Source: Thiobacillus sp. (GTDB lineage: Bacteria > Pseudomonadota > Gammaproteobacteria > Burkholderiales > Thiobacillaceae). Taken from it: a stretch of 64,000 nucleotides of DNA. The notes beneath the pieces are model-generated. The model saw only the letters and a program-made list of their open reading frames with translations, made no database searches and had not been told where the DNA came from. The DNA lies in assembly GCA_030680405.1 (NCBI GenBank), contig JAUXVT010000052.1, forward strand, positions 1 to 64,000, written 5' to 3'. Numbering within the stretch: position 1 is the stretch's first letter; every line of letters begins with the position of its first letter. Both the position numbers and the translations under genes were made by a program. Positions 46,799 through 56,628 of this stretch are shown piece by piece.

Positions 46799-49240
46799 AT
46801 GCCGATTGCCACTCTGTCCCCCGCCGACCTCAGACTGACCCTCGACCCCGCGTCGCTTGGATTTGCGGACACTTCCGAATTGATGGCGGAACCGCTGCCA
46901 TGGATCGGCCAGACGCGCGCCGAGGCAGCCGCCCGTTTCGGCCTGGGGATGGACCAGCCCAACTACAACCTGTTCGTGCTGGGCGAGGTGGGCAGCGGCC
47001 GTTCCTCGCTGCTCAGGCAGGCGATGCACGAGGTGGCATCGAGCAGGCGGGTGCCGCCCGACCTCTGCTATCTACACAACTTCGACGCGCCGGAACGGCC
47101 GCTGGCGCTTCGCCTGCCGGCCGGCGAGGGGCGGCTGCTGCGCCAGCTGCTGGCGCAGGCGGTGAAGACGCTGCAAAGCGAAATCCCGCAGCGCCTGGAA
47201 GGGCAAGACTACAAGGCCGAGAGCGAACGCATCGAGCAGGCCTGGAAGGACGATGTGGCGCGGCATTACGCCGAGTTGACGGGGTTTGCCGAGGCACGCA
47301 GCTTTTCGCTGCATCGCGAGGAAGGGCGCATGGTGTTCACCCTTGTCGGCAAGAAGGGGCAGTCGCTCACCGAGGACGAAGTGCTGGCGCTGCCGAAGGC
47401 GCGCCGCGCCGCGGTGGAGCTGGCCGAGCAGGAGTTGCGTGCCGAAATCACCCGCTACATCGAGAAAACCCAGCCGCTGGAGCGCGCGATGAACGAGGCC
47501 CTGGCGGCGCTGCGGCGGCAGGTGGTGAAGCCGCTCGTCGAGCGCGAACTGCAGGCGATCCGCACCGGGCTGAAGAAGCAGATCAAGGATGCCGCCAAGC
47601 TCAATGCCTACCTGGATGCGCTCGCCCAGGATGTGTTCGACAACCTGGAGTTGTTCCGCGGCGGCGAGGACGACGAGGGCCGGGTGGAGGAACTGCAAGC
47701 CGTGCTGGCGCGCTACCGCGTCAACCTGGTGGTCGACAACGGCGGCCTGACCGGCGCGCCGGTGATCGTCGAGGACAATCCGCTGTTTCGCCCGCTGTTC
47801 GGCAGCATCGAATACCAGTCCGAAAATGACGTGCTGGTGACCGACTTTTCCTGCATTCGCGCCGGCAGCCTGCTGCAGGCGCACGGCGGCTTTCTGATGC
47901 TGCACCTGCGCGATGTGCTGGCCGATCCGCTGGTGTGGGAGAAGCTGCGGCGCTTCCTGCGCAGCGGCCGGCTGCAGATCGAGGAGCCAGGCGTGTCCTT
48001 TTCGCCGATTGCGGCGGTGTCGCTGGTGCCGGAGGCGGTCGACGTCGAGGTCAAGCTGGTGCTGATCGGCTCGCGCGACCAGTATTACGAGCTGCAAGAG
48101 GCGGCGCCGGAATTCGCCCGCTACTTCCGCGCCAAGGTGGATTTCGCCGACAGTTTTGTGGCCAGTGCCGACACCCGCCGCGCCTCGTCGATTTTCGTCG
48201 CCCATGCCTGCCGCGAGTTTGGCCTGCCGCACTTTTCGGCGGCGGCAGTGGCGCGCCTGCTCGAGGAGTCGCACCGCGAGGCCGGCGACCAGGCGCGCGA
48301 GAGCGCGATTTTCGCGCGCACCGAGGCGATGGTGATGGAAAGCGCCACGATCTGCCGCGCGCGCGGGCCGGGCCTGGTCACGGCGGAAGACGTCGAGGCG
48401 GCGCTCGCGGCGCATACCGGGCGGCACGATTATCCCGAGCAGCGTCTGCGCGAAGAAATTGCCGAGGGCGATGTGCTGATCGAGCTGCACGGCGCCAGGG
48501 TCGGCCAGCTCAATGGCCTGACCCAGGTCGATCTGGGCGATTACTGCTTCGGCCTGCCGGTTCGGCTTTCCGCGCGCACCTACGCGGGCGAGGACGGGCT
48601 TCTCAATATCGAGCGCGAGGTCGAGCTGTCCGGCCCGATCCACGACAAGGGCGTGTTCATCCTGCAGAACTATCTGGCCGCGCTGTTCGCCCATCTGGCG
48701 CCGCTCTCGCTCGATGCGTCGATCGTCTTCGAGCAGCAATACCACGGCGTGGAAGGCGATTCCGCATCGTGCGCCGAACTGTATGCGCTGCTGTCGGCGC
48801 TGTCGGGCCTGCCCCTCAAACAGGGCATCGCCGTCACCGGCGCGGTCAACCAGAACGGCGAGGTGCTGCCGGTGGGCGGGATCAATGAAAAGATCGAGGG
48901 CTGGTTCCGCGTGTGCGAGGCCGCCGGTCTGGACGGCAGCCAGGGCGTGCTGATCCCCGGGCGCAATTGCCGCCATCTGATGCTGGCGCCGCGGCTGGTG
49001 GAGGCGGTCGCCCACGGACGCTTCCACATTTCTACCGCAGAACATGTGACCGAGGGCATCGAACTGCTGACCGGCGTTGCGGCGGGCGAGCTGAACGCTG
49101 CGGGGCACTACCCCCATGGCAGCGTTCTGGGGCATGCGCAGGACGCCCTGCTGGCGTTCCGCCGTGCCTGCCAAGTGCTGGAGCATCCCAAGGCGCCGCG
49201 CCGGCATTTTCGCGCGGGCGACCACCCCCACCGGCGGTAG
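46799..49240 (+). CDS. Lon-like ATP-dependent protease (AAA + Lon protease domain)
   Basis: NYNLFVLGEVGSGRSSLLRQAM; GVEGDSASCAELYALLSALSGLPLKQGIAVTGAVNQNGEVLPVGGINEKIEGWF (Ser-Lys dyad region). Confidence 0.92.
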   Translation: MPIATLSPADLRLTLDPASLGFADTSELMAEPLPWIGQTRAEAAARFGLGMDQPNYNLFVLGEVGSGRSSLLRQAMHEVASSRRVPPDLCYLHNFDAPERPLALRLPAGEGRLLRQLLAQAVKTLQSEIPQRLEGQDYKAESERIEQAWKDDVARHYAELTGFAEARSFSLHREEGRMVFTLVGKKGQSLTEDEVLALPKARRAAVELAEQELRAEITRYIEKTQPLERAMNEALAALRRQVVKPLVERELQAIRTGLKKQIKDAAKLNAYLDALAQDVFDNLELFRGGEDDEGRVEELQAVLARYRVNLVVDNGGLTGAPVIVEDNPLFRPLFGSIEYQSENDVLVTDFSCIRAGSLLQAHGGFLMLHLRDVLADPLVWEKLRRFLRSGRLQIEEPGVSFSPIAAVSLVPEAVDVEVKLVLIGSRDQYYELQEAAPEFARYFRAKVDFADSFVASADTRRASSIFVAHACREFGLPHFSAAAVARLLEESHREAGDQARESAIFARTEAMVMESATICRARGPGLVTAEDVEAALAAHTGRHDYPEQRLREEIAEGDVLIELHGARVGQLNGLTQVDLGDYCFGLPVRLSARTYAGEDGLLNIEREVELSGPIHDKGVFILQNYLAALFAHLAPLSLDASIVFEQQYHGVEGDSASCAELYALLSALSGLPLKQGIAVTGAVNQNGEVLPVGGINEKIEGWFRVCEAAGLDGSQGVLIPGRNCRHLMLAPRLVEAVAHGRFHISTAEHVTEGIELLTGVAAGELNAAGHYPHGSVLGHAQDALLAFRRACQVLEHPKAPRRHFRAGDHPHRR

Positions 49241-49319
49241 CGTTCCTGAAACACAGTCATGCAGGCGGATGGGGGTGGACTATAGTGAAAATTGTTCAAC
49301 TCTTTGCAAGGAGACGATC

Positions 49320-49802
49320 ATGAACGCACTGCATCGTATGGAACGCTTTCTCGATCAGCACATGATTCCGTTTGACATCGTGGCGCACCCGCACACCCAG
49401 ACCAGCGCCGAAACGGCGCGTGCAGCAGGGGTGACCCCCGATCGGGTGGCAAAGGGCGTGCTGCTCGATGGCGTGGGCTGCCAGATGGTGGCGATGATTC
49501 CCGCCGACCAGGAAGTCCACCTCGGCAAGCTGGGGCTGGATGTTGGCGTGGAGTTCAGCCTGGCCGACGAAGCCAGCGTGAGCCGCCTGTTCACGGAATG
49601 CGAACCCGGCGTGGTGCCGGGTCTGCCGAATGCCTGGGGGGTGGAAATGGTGTGGGATGACGCGCTGATGGCGCAGCCGGAAGTGTATCTGGAAGCCGGC
49701 GACCACGAACGTCTGCTGCACATCGAAACCCGCTACCTGCGCGAGGTGTTTGGCGACTCCCCGCACTGCCGCTTCAGCCAGCCGCGCATGCACCACGCCT
49801 GA
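49320..49802 (+). CDS. YbaK/EbsC-type aminoacyl-tRNA deacylase domain protein
   Basis: MERFLDQHMIPFDIVAHPHTQTSAETARAAGVTPDRVAKGVLLDG. Confidence 0.87.
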   Translation: MNALHRMERFLDQHMIPFDIVAHPHTQTSAETARAAGVTPDRVAKGVLLDGVGCQMVAMIPADQEVHLGKLGLDVGVEFSLADEASVSRLFTECEPGVVPGLPNAWGVEMVWDDALMAQPEVYLEAGDHERLLHIETRYLREVFGDSPHCRFSQPRMHHA

Positions 49803-49926
49803 ACGCTTGGCCAGCGACAGCGTCACCCCGCGGGGTTGCGCTGTCCTTGTTTCACGGAGTGTGTGATATGAATAGGGCTGGCGTCGAGTGCGCTGAACGT
49901 TTCAATGCCCTGACTGTCTTCATGCC

Positions 49927-50460
49927 GTGAACCCAAACGCCTCCGACCCTGCTTCCCATAATCCCCACCGCACCTTGGGGCGGGGTATGGCACTGGCCGC
50001 CAGCCTGCTGATGCTGGGCCTGTTTTATCTCTACTTCGAAAACAGCCTGCAGGCGCGCAACAACCCCAATCACCAGTTGCAGATCGCGCCGAGCAGTGAA
50101 CTGGTGCTGAAGCGCAGTGGCGGCGGACATTATGTTTTTCCCGGCACGATCAACGGCCAGCCGGTCACCTTCCTGCTCGATACCGGCGCCACGGTGGTGT
50201 CGGTCCCGGCGCACCTGGCGGGCAAACTGGGGCTCGAGGCGGGCGCGCACCAGCAGTCGATCACCGCCAACGGCACGGTCGCTACCCGCGCCACCCGGGT
50301 GGATGCGCTGGCGTTCGGGCCGTTCGATCTGCGCGGCGTGCCCGCCAGCCTCAACCCCGGCATGGGGGGCGATCAGGTGTTGCTGGGGATGAGCGTGCTG
50401 AAGCATCTGGAGTTCACCCAGCGCGGCGACACCCTGATATTGCGTGCGCTAGGAAGGTAA
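49927..50460 (+). CDS. Retropepsin-like aspartic protease (clan AA, TIGR02281-like)
   Basis: GTINGQPVTFLLDTGATVVSVPAHLAGKLGLEAG...GDQVLLGMSVLKHLEFTQRGDTLILR. Confidence 0.88.
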   Translation: MNPNASDPASHNPHRTLGRGMALAASLLMLGLFYLYFENSLQARNNPNHQLQIAPSSELVLKRSGGGHYVFPGTINGQPVTFLLDTGATVVSVPAHLAGKLGLEAGAHQQSITANGTVATRATRVDALAFGPFDLRGVPASLNPGMGGDQVLLGMSVLKHLEFTQRGDTLILRALGR

Positions 50461-50617
50461 TTGAAAAAAGTGCTTGAACATCTCAAGCCTTCTATGGTAT
50501 TAATACCCCATCTGTTGGATTCAAGCTTTAAATTGCGGTACCTCTGGTAAGCCTTTTTCCTTGAAATTCGATCGATAAGGGCATGTTGCTCAATTTTTTA
50601 GATAGATAGGAAACAAG

Positions 50618-50824
50618 ATGGAAACGGGTACAGTAAAGTGGTTTAACGATGCAAAAGGTTTTGGCTTCATCACTCCGGATAACGGCGGCGAAGATCTCTT
50701 TGCACATTTCTCCGCAATCAACTCCAGCGGCTTCAAGTCCCTGCAGGAAAACCAGAAAGTCAGCTTCGAAGTGACGACTGGCCCCAAGGGCAAGCAAGCT
50801 TCAAACATTCAGATCGTGTCGTAA
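50618..50824 (+). CDS. Cold-shock protein
   Basis: [37 protein letters not shown] motifs. Confidence 0.97.
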   Translation: METGTVKWFNDAKGFGFITPDNGGEDLFAHFSAINSSGFKSLQENQKVSFEVTTGPKGKQASNIQIVS

Positions 50825-50842
50825 TCATTTCGACTCGCTGAA

Positions 50843-50872
50843 GAAAAACCCCGGTTCGCCGGGGTTTTTTTA
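50843..50872 (+). terminator. Rho-independent terminator after csp
   Basis: aaaaaccccggttcgccggggttttttt. Confidence 0.92.
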
Positions 50873-50917
50873 TGGCTAAACGTTACAATCCGCCGCCCCG
50901 TTCGAGAGTGAGTCACC

Positions 50918-51460
50918 ATGGCCTTGCGCGCCATCATCTACAAAGCTGAGCTACAGATTGCCGACATGGATCGGCATTACTACGCCGACCACGCGCTGAC
51001 CATCGCACGCCATCCCTCCGAAACCGATGAACGCATGATGGCGCGGTTGCTGGCCTATGCCCTTTACGCCCAGGATGGCATCGTCTTCACCAAGGGACTG
51101 TTCGATGTCGACGAGCCGGAAGTGTGGGTGAAGAACCTGACCGGCGAAATCACCCTGTGGATCGATCTCGGACAGCCCGACGAAGCGCGCATCCGCCGCG
51201 CGTGTGGCCGCGCCGAGCGGGTCGTGCTGCTGTGCTACAGCAGCAGTTGCGACGTATGGTGGAAGCAGATCGCCAGCAAGCTCACGCGGTTTGCCAATCT
51301 GACCGTGCTGCAGTTGCCCACCGAAACCAGCCAGGCGCTGGCCTCATTGGCCGAACGCAGCATGCGCCTGCAATGCATGGTGCAGGACGGTGAAATCTGG
51401 ATCAATACCGACAAGGAGAGCGTGCCGGTGAAGCTGATTTCGCTTCAAGCGGCACGCTGA
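50918..51460 (+). CDS. YaeQ family protein
   Basis: MALRAIIYKAELQIADMDRHYYADHALTIARHPSETDERMMARLLAYAL. Confidence 0.95.
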   Translation: MALRAIIYKAELQIADMDRHYYADHALTIARHPSETDERMMARLLAYALYAQDGIVFTKGLFDVDEPEVWVKNLTGEITLWIDLGQPDEARIRRACGRAERVVLLCYSSSCDVWWKQIASKLTRFANLTVLQLPTETSQALASLAERSMRLQCMVQDGEIWINTDKESVPVKLISLQAAR

Positions 51461-51463
51461 GCG

Positions 51464-52024
51464 TCATTTTGCGGGCGGGCAGTTCCTGATGCACACCGTT
51501 TCGCTCACGCGCTGCCCACCGCAACCGACAAAACAGGCGTCGTAAGCGGGCAGGCAGCCACAGTCGGCCTGACAGTTCGATTTTTCCAACTGCACCCGCA
51601 CACTGTCTCGTGTCGGCATCATTGGCTCACGATACGGCGGTGGAAAAGTTGGCCACGGCCACGGATCCCACCAGTACGGATGGTAGAAGGGATAGCTGTT
51701 CAGCCATTCGAAGCGCAGCTGCATCTCGTAGTGTCGCAAGGCCGCGGCGTACTGCTTCAGTTCGAGTTCATACTGCTTTAGCGCTTCAATATAGCGCGCT
51801 TCCACCTGCGGTTCGAGGGCTTTCACGCAGGCCTGGTAGCGGGTCTGGCAATCGGTCTGGCACGCGATTTTTTTAGCTTCGCAGTCCTGCACGCAGGCCC
51901 GACCCTGCGCGTCAGCCGGCGGAATCAGGCGGACGGTCGTTTGGTATTGCGGCGTGGCACAGCCCGCAATGACAGCGAACAAGGCCAGCGCGGCGAGGGG
52001 AAGGGTCAGGGCAGGCAGGCGCAT
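51464..52024 (-). CDS. Cys-rich putative lipoprotein
   Basis: Lipobox-like LAALALFAVIAGC; ACVQDCEAKKIACQTDCQTRYQAC and C-terminal CQADCGCLPAYDACFVGCGG. Confidence 0.65.
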   Translation of the reverse strand: MRLPALTLPLAALALFAVIAGCATPQYQTTVRLIPPADAQGRACVQDCEAKKIACQTDCQTRYQACVKALEPQVEARYIEALKQYELELKQYAAALRHYEMQLRFEWLNSYPFYHPYWWDPWPWPTFPPPYREPMMPTRDSVRVQLEKSNCQADCGCLPAYDACFVGCGGQRVSETVCIRNCPPAK

Positions 52025-52076
52025 CAGGCAATCCAGACAAAACACATGCTCATTAAAAGCATAGGCTTTTTTCGGA

Positions 52077-52955
52077 TTATTGCGGGCCGAGAAAACGTCC
52101 TTCGAGTTCCTGCAGATTGAGTTCCTGCAGAATCTGCTGCAGGCGGGTGCGCGCGTTCTTGCGCGGCGCGTTGGTCCGGGTGGCGATGATGAGCTCGTTC
52201 TTCAGCGAGTGTTCCCAGCCGACCAGTTCGGTCACGGTCACCTGGTAACCGTGTGATTCCAGCTGAAGGCAGCGCAGCACGTTGGTGAGCTGGCTGCCGA
52301 ATTCGCGGGTGTGGATCGGGTGGCGCCAGATTTCCGAGAGTGGGGTTTTACCGAACGATTCGTTTTTATGTTTGCGCAGGACGGCCGCGACCTCGGCCTG
52401 GCAGCACGGCACCAGCACGATGTGGCGGGCCTGCTTGGCAAGCGCGAACCGGATGGCGTCGTCGGTCGCGGTGTTGCAGGCGTGCAGCGCGGTGACGATG
52501 TCGATGCGCGGCGGCAGGGCGTCGGTGGTGATCGATTCCGCCACCGTCGCATTCAGGAACGACATGCGCACAAAACCCAACCGCGCTGCCAGTTCGCGCG
52601 ACTTCTCCACCAGTTCGTCGCGCGTTTCGATGCCGAAGATGTGGCTGCCGGGGCGGTCTTTCAGAAACAGGTCGTACAGGATGAAGCCCAGATACGACTT
52701 GCCGGCGCCGTGGTCGGCCAGCGTCAGCGTGTCCTGCTGGCTCAGCACGTCGTTCAGCAGCGGCTCGATGAAATTGCACAGGTGGTACACCTGCTTCAGC
52801 TTGCGGCGGCTGTCCTGGTTGAGCTTGCCGTCGCGCGTCAGGATGTGCAATTCCTTCAGCAATTCGATCGACTGGCCCGGGCGCAACACCTCCGCCAGCG
52901 GATCGGTAAAGACAGTTTTCGACGCGGAGGAGGCTGATGGGCTGGCGCGCTTCAT
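52077..52955 (-). CDS. Class I SAM-dependent methyltransferase
   Basis: TLTLADHGAGKSYLGFILYDLFL; DIVTALHACNTATDDAIRFAL; VPCCQAEV. Confidence 0.8.
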   Translation of the reverse strand: MKRASPSASSASKTVFTDPLAEVLRPGQSIELLKELHILTRDGKLNQDSRRKLKQVYHLCNFIEPLLNDVLSQQDTLTLADHGAGKSYLGFILYDLFLKDRPGSHIFGIETRDELVEKSRELAARLGFVRMSFLNATVAESITTDALPPRIDIVTALHACNTATDDAIRFALAKQARHIVLVPCCQAEVAAVLRKHKNESFGKTPLSEIWRHPIHTREFGSQLTNVLRCLQLESHGYQVTVTELVGWEHSLKNELIIATRTNAPRKNARTRLQQILQELNLQELEGRFLGPQ

Positions 52956-53776
52956 GCTGCACCGAGCAATCGCACTTCGCGCTGCGGTAAGGGAATATGA
53001 ATGCCGCGTTCGCGGAAGGTTTCCAGCACCGCCCGGGTGATGTCGCCCGATGTGGTGTGGAAGTCGGCTACCGCAGTCCACGGGCGGATCGCAATCTGCA
53101 CGCTGGAATCCCCAAGGGTCAGCACGCGGATCAAAGGCTCCGGTTCCTGCAGGATTTTGGGATGCGTGGCGAGCAGGTCGTGGATCGCCGCCAGCGTCTG
53201 CTTGATGTCGGTGTCGTAGGCCACGTTAACGACCACGTCGAGCTGGCGCAGGGTGCCGAAGTTGTGCAGGATTTCGCCCACGATCTTGCGGTTGGGGATG
53301 ACGATCCGTGAGCGGTCGGGATGACTCAGCACCGTGTTGAAGAGTTTTATTTCCTCGACCGTGCCTTCCACGTCGACGATCGAGATGTATTCGCCCACCT
53401 TGAACGGCCGGGTGAAGATGATCGTCAGCCCCGCCGCCAGGTTGCCCAGCACCCCCTGCATCGCCAGCGCGATACCGGCGCCCGCCACGCCCAGCCCGGC
53501 AATCAGCGGCAGCAGTTGCACCCCCAGATTCTGCAGCGCCATGATGAGGAACAGCCCCAGCACCAGGATGCGCATGAGGCGCACCAGCAACTGGCGCAGG
53601 GTTTCGTCGAGCCCGAGTTTCACCAGCATCGAGTCGGCGAGCCTGCCGACCCAGCGCCCGACGTAATAGCCGGCCGCCAGGATCAGCAGCGCCACCAGCA
53701 GCTTGGGGCCGAACTGGATGGCGAGGTCGATCGCGGTTTGTTGGGCGTGTTCCAGCGTGTCTAGTTGTTCGTCCAT
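52952..53776 (-). CDS. Mechanosensitive ion channel (MscS family)
   Basis: AGVAGAGIALAMQGVLGNLAAGLTIIFTRPFKVGEYISIVDVEGTVEEIKLFNTVL. Confidence 0.94.
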   Translation of the reverse strand: MDEQLDTLEHAQQTAIDLAIQFGPKLLVALLILAAGYYVGRWVGRLADSMLVKLGLDETLRQLLVRLMRILVLGLFLIMALQNLGVQLLPLIAGLGVAGAGIALAMQGVLGNLAAGLTIIFTRPFKVGEYISIVDVEGTVEEIKLFNTVLSHPDRSRIVIPNRKIVGEILHNFGTLRQLDVVVNVAYDTDIKQTLAAIHDLLATHPKILQEPEPLIRVLTLGDSSVQIAIRPWTAVADFHTTSGDITRAVLETFRERGIHIPLPQREVRLLGAA

Positions 53777-53872
53777 GGTCGGGAAATGGCAGGAGAAGGC
53801 TGAAGAGTATCAAAAACCATCGGCTGGGCAGAACCGCTTCATATAATGTCGCCTTGCTGAAAGGGTTTTACC

Positions 53873-54619
53873 GTGTCCATCGTCAATATTTCCTGCTACA
53901 AATTCGTCACCCTCACCGACCGCGAGGCCTTGCGCGCCGACCTCACCGCGCGCTGTCTGGCGTTGGAACTGAAGGGCACCATCCTGCTCGCCCCCGAGGG
54001 TATCAACGTGTTCCTGGCGGGCTCGCGCGAGGCGATCGATGCCATTGTGGACACACTGCGGGCCGATCCGCGCTTCGCCGACCTGCAGCCCAAGGAAAGC
54101 CTCTCCGCCGAGCCGCCATTCAGAAAAATGCGGGTGCGGCTGAAGAAGGAAATCATCACCATGAAGCATCCGTTGATCCGCCCGGAAGCGGGACGCGCGC
54201 CCTCGGTGGCGGCCGCCACCCTGAAACATTGGCTGGATCGCGGCTGTGACGACGAAGGCCGCCCTGTGGTGATGCTGGATACGCGCAACGACTACGAAGT
54301 CGCCGCCGGCACCTTCGACAATGCCGTCGATTACAACATCGACATCTTCAGTGAATTTCTGCCCCGTCTGGCCGAGCAGCGTGATGATTATGCCGGCAAG
54401 ACCGTGGTGTCATTCTGTACCGGTGGCATCCGCTGCGAAAAAGTCGCCATCCACATGAAGGCAATCGGCATTGAGCGGGTGTATCAGCTCGAAGGCGGCA
54501 TCCTCAAGTATTTCGAGGAAGTCGGCGGCGCGCATTACCACGGCGACTGCTTTGTGTTCGACGAGCGCGGGGTGTTGAGTGCGGATTTGCAGCCAGCGTC
54601 GGGGCGGGTGCATCGGTGA
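53873..54619 (+). CDS. trhO: Rhodanese-domain tRNA uridine hydroxylase (TrhO/YceA)
   Basis: [42 protein letters not shown]. Confidence 0.93.
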   Translation: MSIVNISCYKFVTLTDREALRADLTARCLALELKGTILLAPEGINVFLAGSREAIDAIVDTLRADPRFADLQPKESLSAEPPFRKMRVRLKKEIITMKHPLIRPEAGRAPSVAAATLKHWLDRGCDDEGRPVVMLDTRNDYEVAAGTFDNAVDYNIDIFSEFLPRLAEQRDDYAGKTVVSFCTGGIRCEKVAIHMKAIGIERVYQLEGGILKYFEEVGGAHYHGDCFVFDERGVLSADLQPASGRVHR

Positions 54620-54629
54620 AGGGCTGAGC

Positions 54630-54785
54630 CCGGCCAGGAAGAGACGGTCGTAGTATGTTCGTCGAGAGTCTGTTCAGCGGCAGATAGCGACCATCCTTCA
54701 AACGGGCACCATCTGGTTTCAAGCGTTATAAGGTTGAGGTCGCAGCCACTTTTATTCCGAACCCTTTGAATTCGACCGTAGTGCT
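54630..54785 (-). repeat. Decayed repeat family copy 1 (inverted)
   Basis: Reverse complement tcaaagggttcggaataaaagtggctg...cttgaaaccagat...gctgaacagactctcgacgaacat...gaccgtctc aligns to copies at 56300 and 58925/59335. Confidence 0.6.
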
Positions 54786-55036
54786 GCATCGAACTACGAT
54801 GCGGCGTCCGACGATCTGTACACGCCCGGTACGGTGAGAGCCGAGCAGTTCGAACCGTTGCTCAAAAAGTACGGAGCCAGGCTCGGATTCGAGTATGGGG
54901 GTTCGCGAACTGATGACCTACCGCAAGCCGACGATCCAGTGCTGAACCCGTAGGTGTCGTCGATACGCCCGGCAACGACCGGGTCCGTACGCGTCGCGTC
55001 AATTCATCCGTCCACGTGCGGGTTGTAGCACTGGCG

Positions 55037-55870
55037 TTAGCGCGTAAGCCGCCCGCCCGACATGGCGACCGGCCGCCGGCGAAGGAGTGCCAGCAGGACC
55101 AGTCCAATCGCGATCAAGAGGTTCGAGTCAGGCTCGGGCACCGTGTTGCCGCCACCGCCGCCCCCCGGGGGGTCACCTCCTCCGTCGATTCCATAGGTGT
55201 ACGTTACGCCGACTAGACCGAACCAATTTATGCGCACTTGAAGCGCACATTCGTCGGCCAGGTCGTCACCGTCGCAAGTGCCGAAGAATGTCCCGCCCAG
55301 CGAAGTAAACAGATTGATCGGATCGGCCCCAACGAAGTCCAGCAGGCCGAGCGCGCCCAGTGGCATCAGCGCGTTATACGCGTTGGCCGTGCTGGAAGTC
55401 TGTGCAAGGCACAACACAGGTTCAGCTACCGAGATCGATTCATAACAGAAGGCGTTCACCGACGGGATGTTCAAAGTCGTGGTGCTGCTGCTCGGGTCGA
55501 AGAGTTGTACACGAAGGGAACCCTCAACCGATGCGTCGATGCCAGCGTCGTTAGACTCGCCGAAAGGAAAAAAAACAAATTCCCCGCGGGTATCACGCGC
55601 TTCCCCTAGGATAAAGACCTCGTAATTAGACTGAAACTCAATCTCGACACCCTGGAGGGTTCCCAACGTTGGGTCAAAACGGGGCAACTCCAGAAGCTGA
55701 GAAGCAGAAAGTGTGCCAGAGAAACTACCTTCCACGGGTTCTGTAATGATGTCCGTGACAGAAAAGGGCGTCGAATAAAAAAGCACCGTGGCCCACGTGT
55801 TCGTCGACACGGCGAGGCCGGCCAGCAAAGCCATTATTGCGATAAATTTCTGTTGGAAACGGGGCTTCAT
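55037..55870 (-). CDS. PEP-CTERM sorting domain-containing protein
   Basis: Signal peptide, then C-terminal VPEPDSNLLIAIGLVLLALLRRRP. Confidence 0.88.
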   Translation of the reverse strand: MKPRFQQKFIAIMALLAGLAVSTNTWATVLFYSTPFSVTDIITEPVEGSFSGTLSASQLLELPRFDPTLGTLQGVEIEFQSNYEVFILGEARDTRGEFVFFPFGESNDAGIDASVEGSLRVQLFDPSSSTTTLNIPSVNAFCYESISVAEPVLCLAQTSSTANAYNALMPLGALGLLDFVGADPINLFTSLGGTFFGTCDGDDLADECALQVRINWFGLVGVTYTYGIDGGGDPPGGGGGGNTVPEPDSNLLIAIGLVLLALLRRRPVAMSGGRLTR

Positions 55871-56299
55871 ACTGGCACTCCTCCAGATAAAAGGTTCCGG
55901 TGCGGCGCTGTCGACTGCTCTTTCAGGGTTACCCGAACTTTCTATGCATGCTTCGTGCCAGTGTCATTTAAATTATTCCAACCCTTTGTTTTAGAGTCCT
56001 TATGTGATTGCGTCTCGAACCAAGCGTTCGAGCACCCATGTCGATCTGTTAAATAAACCGACATCTATCGATCAGAATTCGGTGCCACCAGCGGAGGCGC
56101 ATGCTCGCCTTGAGCCGATCTTTGGTGGAATTCGTCCATTAAACAACGGTTAATCAATTGCTTAACACGACTTTCGGAAACCAGATGCCACGATTGACGG
56201 CGTGTAAAAAAACTGACAAGCGTCAGCGGGCACCCCCGTGGGGACCTAGGTCGGCAGATGGCGGTTGCGCACGCCCCACGCCGAGCATCGCAGCGAAAA

Positions 56300-56455
56300 T
56301 CAAAGGGGTTCGGAATAAAATTGACTGTGAACCCCAATATTTAAAACATGAAACCAGATAGCTGTTGTCCGTTGCTTAACGGACGTTGGACAAACAAGCC
56401 TCGATCGTCTCCTCCGGGTCGACTGCTGCCGGTCACGCGCCACCTCTGACTGTCC
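56300..56455 (+). repeat. Decayed repeat family copy 2
   Basis: tcaaaggggttcggaataaaattgactgtgaacccc...catgaaaccagat...cttaacggacgttggacaaacaagcctcgatcgtctcc. Confidence 0.6.
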
Positions 56456-56628
56456 GCTTCCTGTTTGGAGCATATATTCGACCTGCAGAAAGGCGGTCGC
56501 GCCCTACTTTCAGACCAGAAGTGCCCCAACGTAGAGTCGTTGGGAGCTAACCGGATAAGCACGCAATCAACTTCTGCGTTACGTTTTGATCCATGGCCGG
56601 GTATCCCTGCAGGTTTTGCTTGGGATAC

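Noticed and set aside
45424-49231. Long minus-strand ORFs opposite the pyruvyl transferase and Lon-like genes
   Set aside because: Shadow ORFs; the plus-strand products have recognisable families.
49240-49800. YbaK-like gene as a novel toxin or defence gene
   Set aside because: Standard trans-editing deacylase family with no unusual context.
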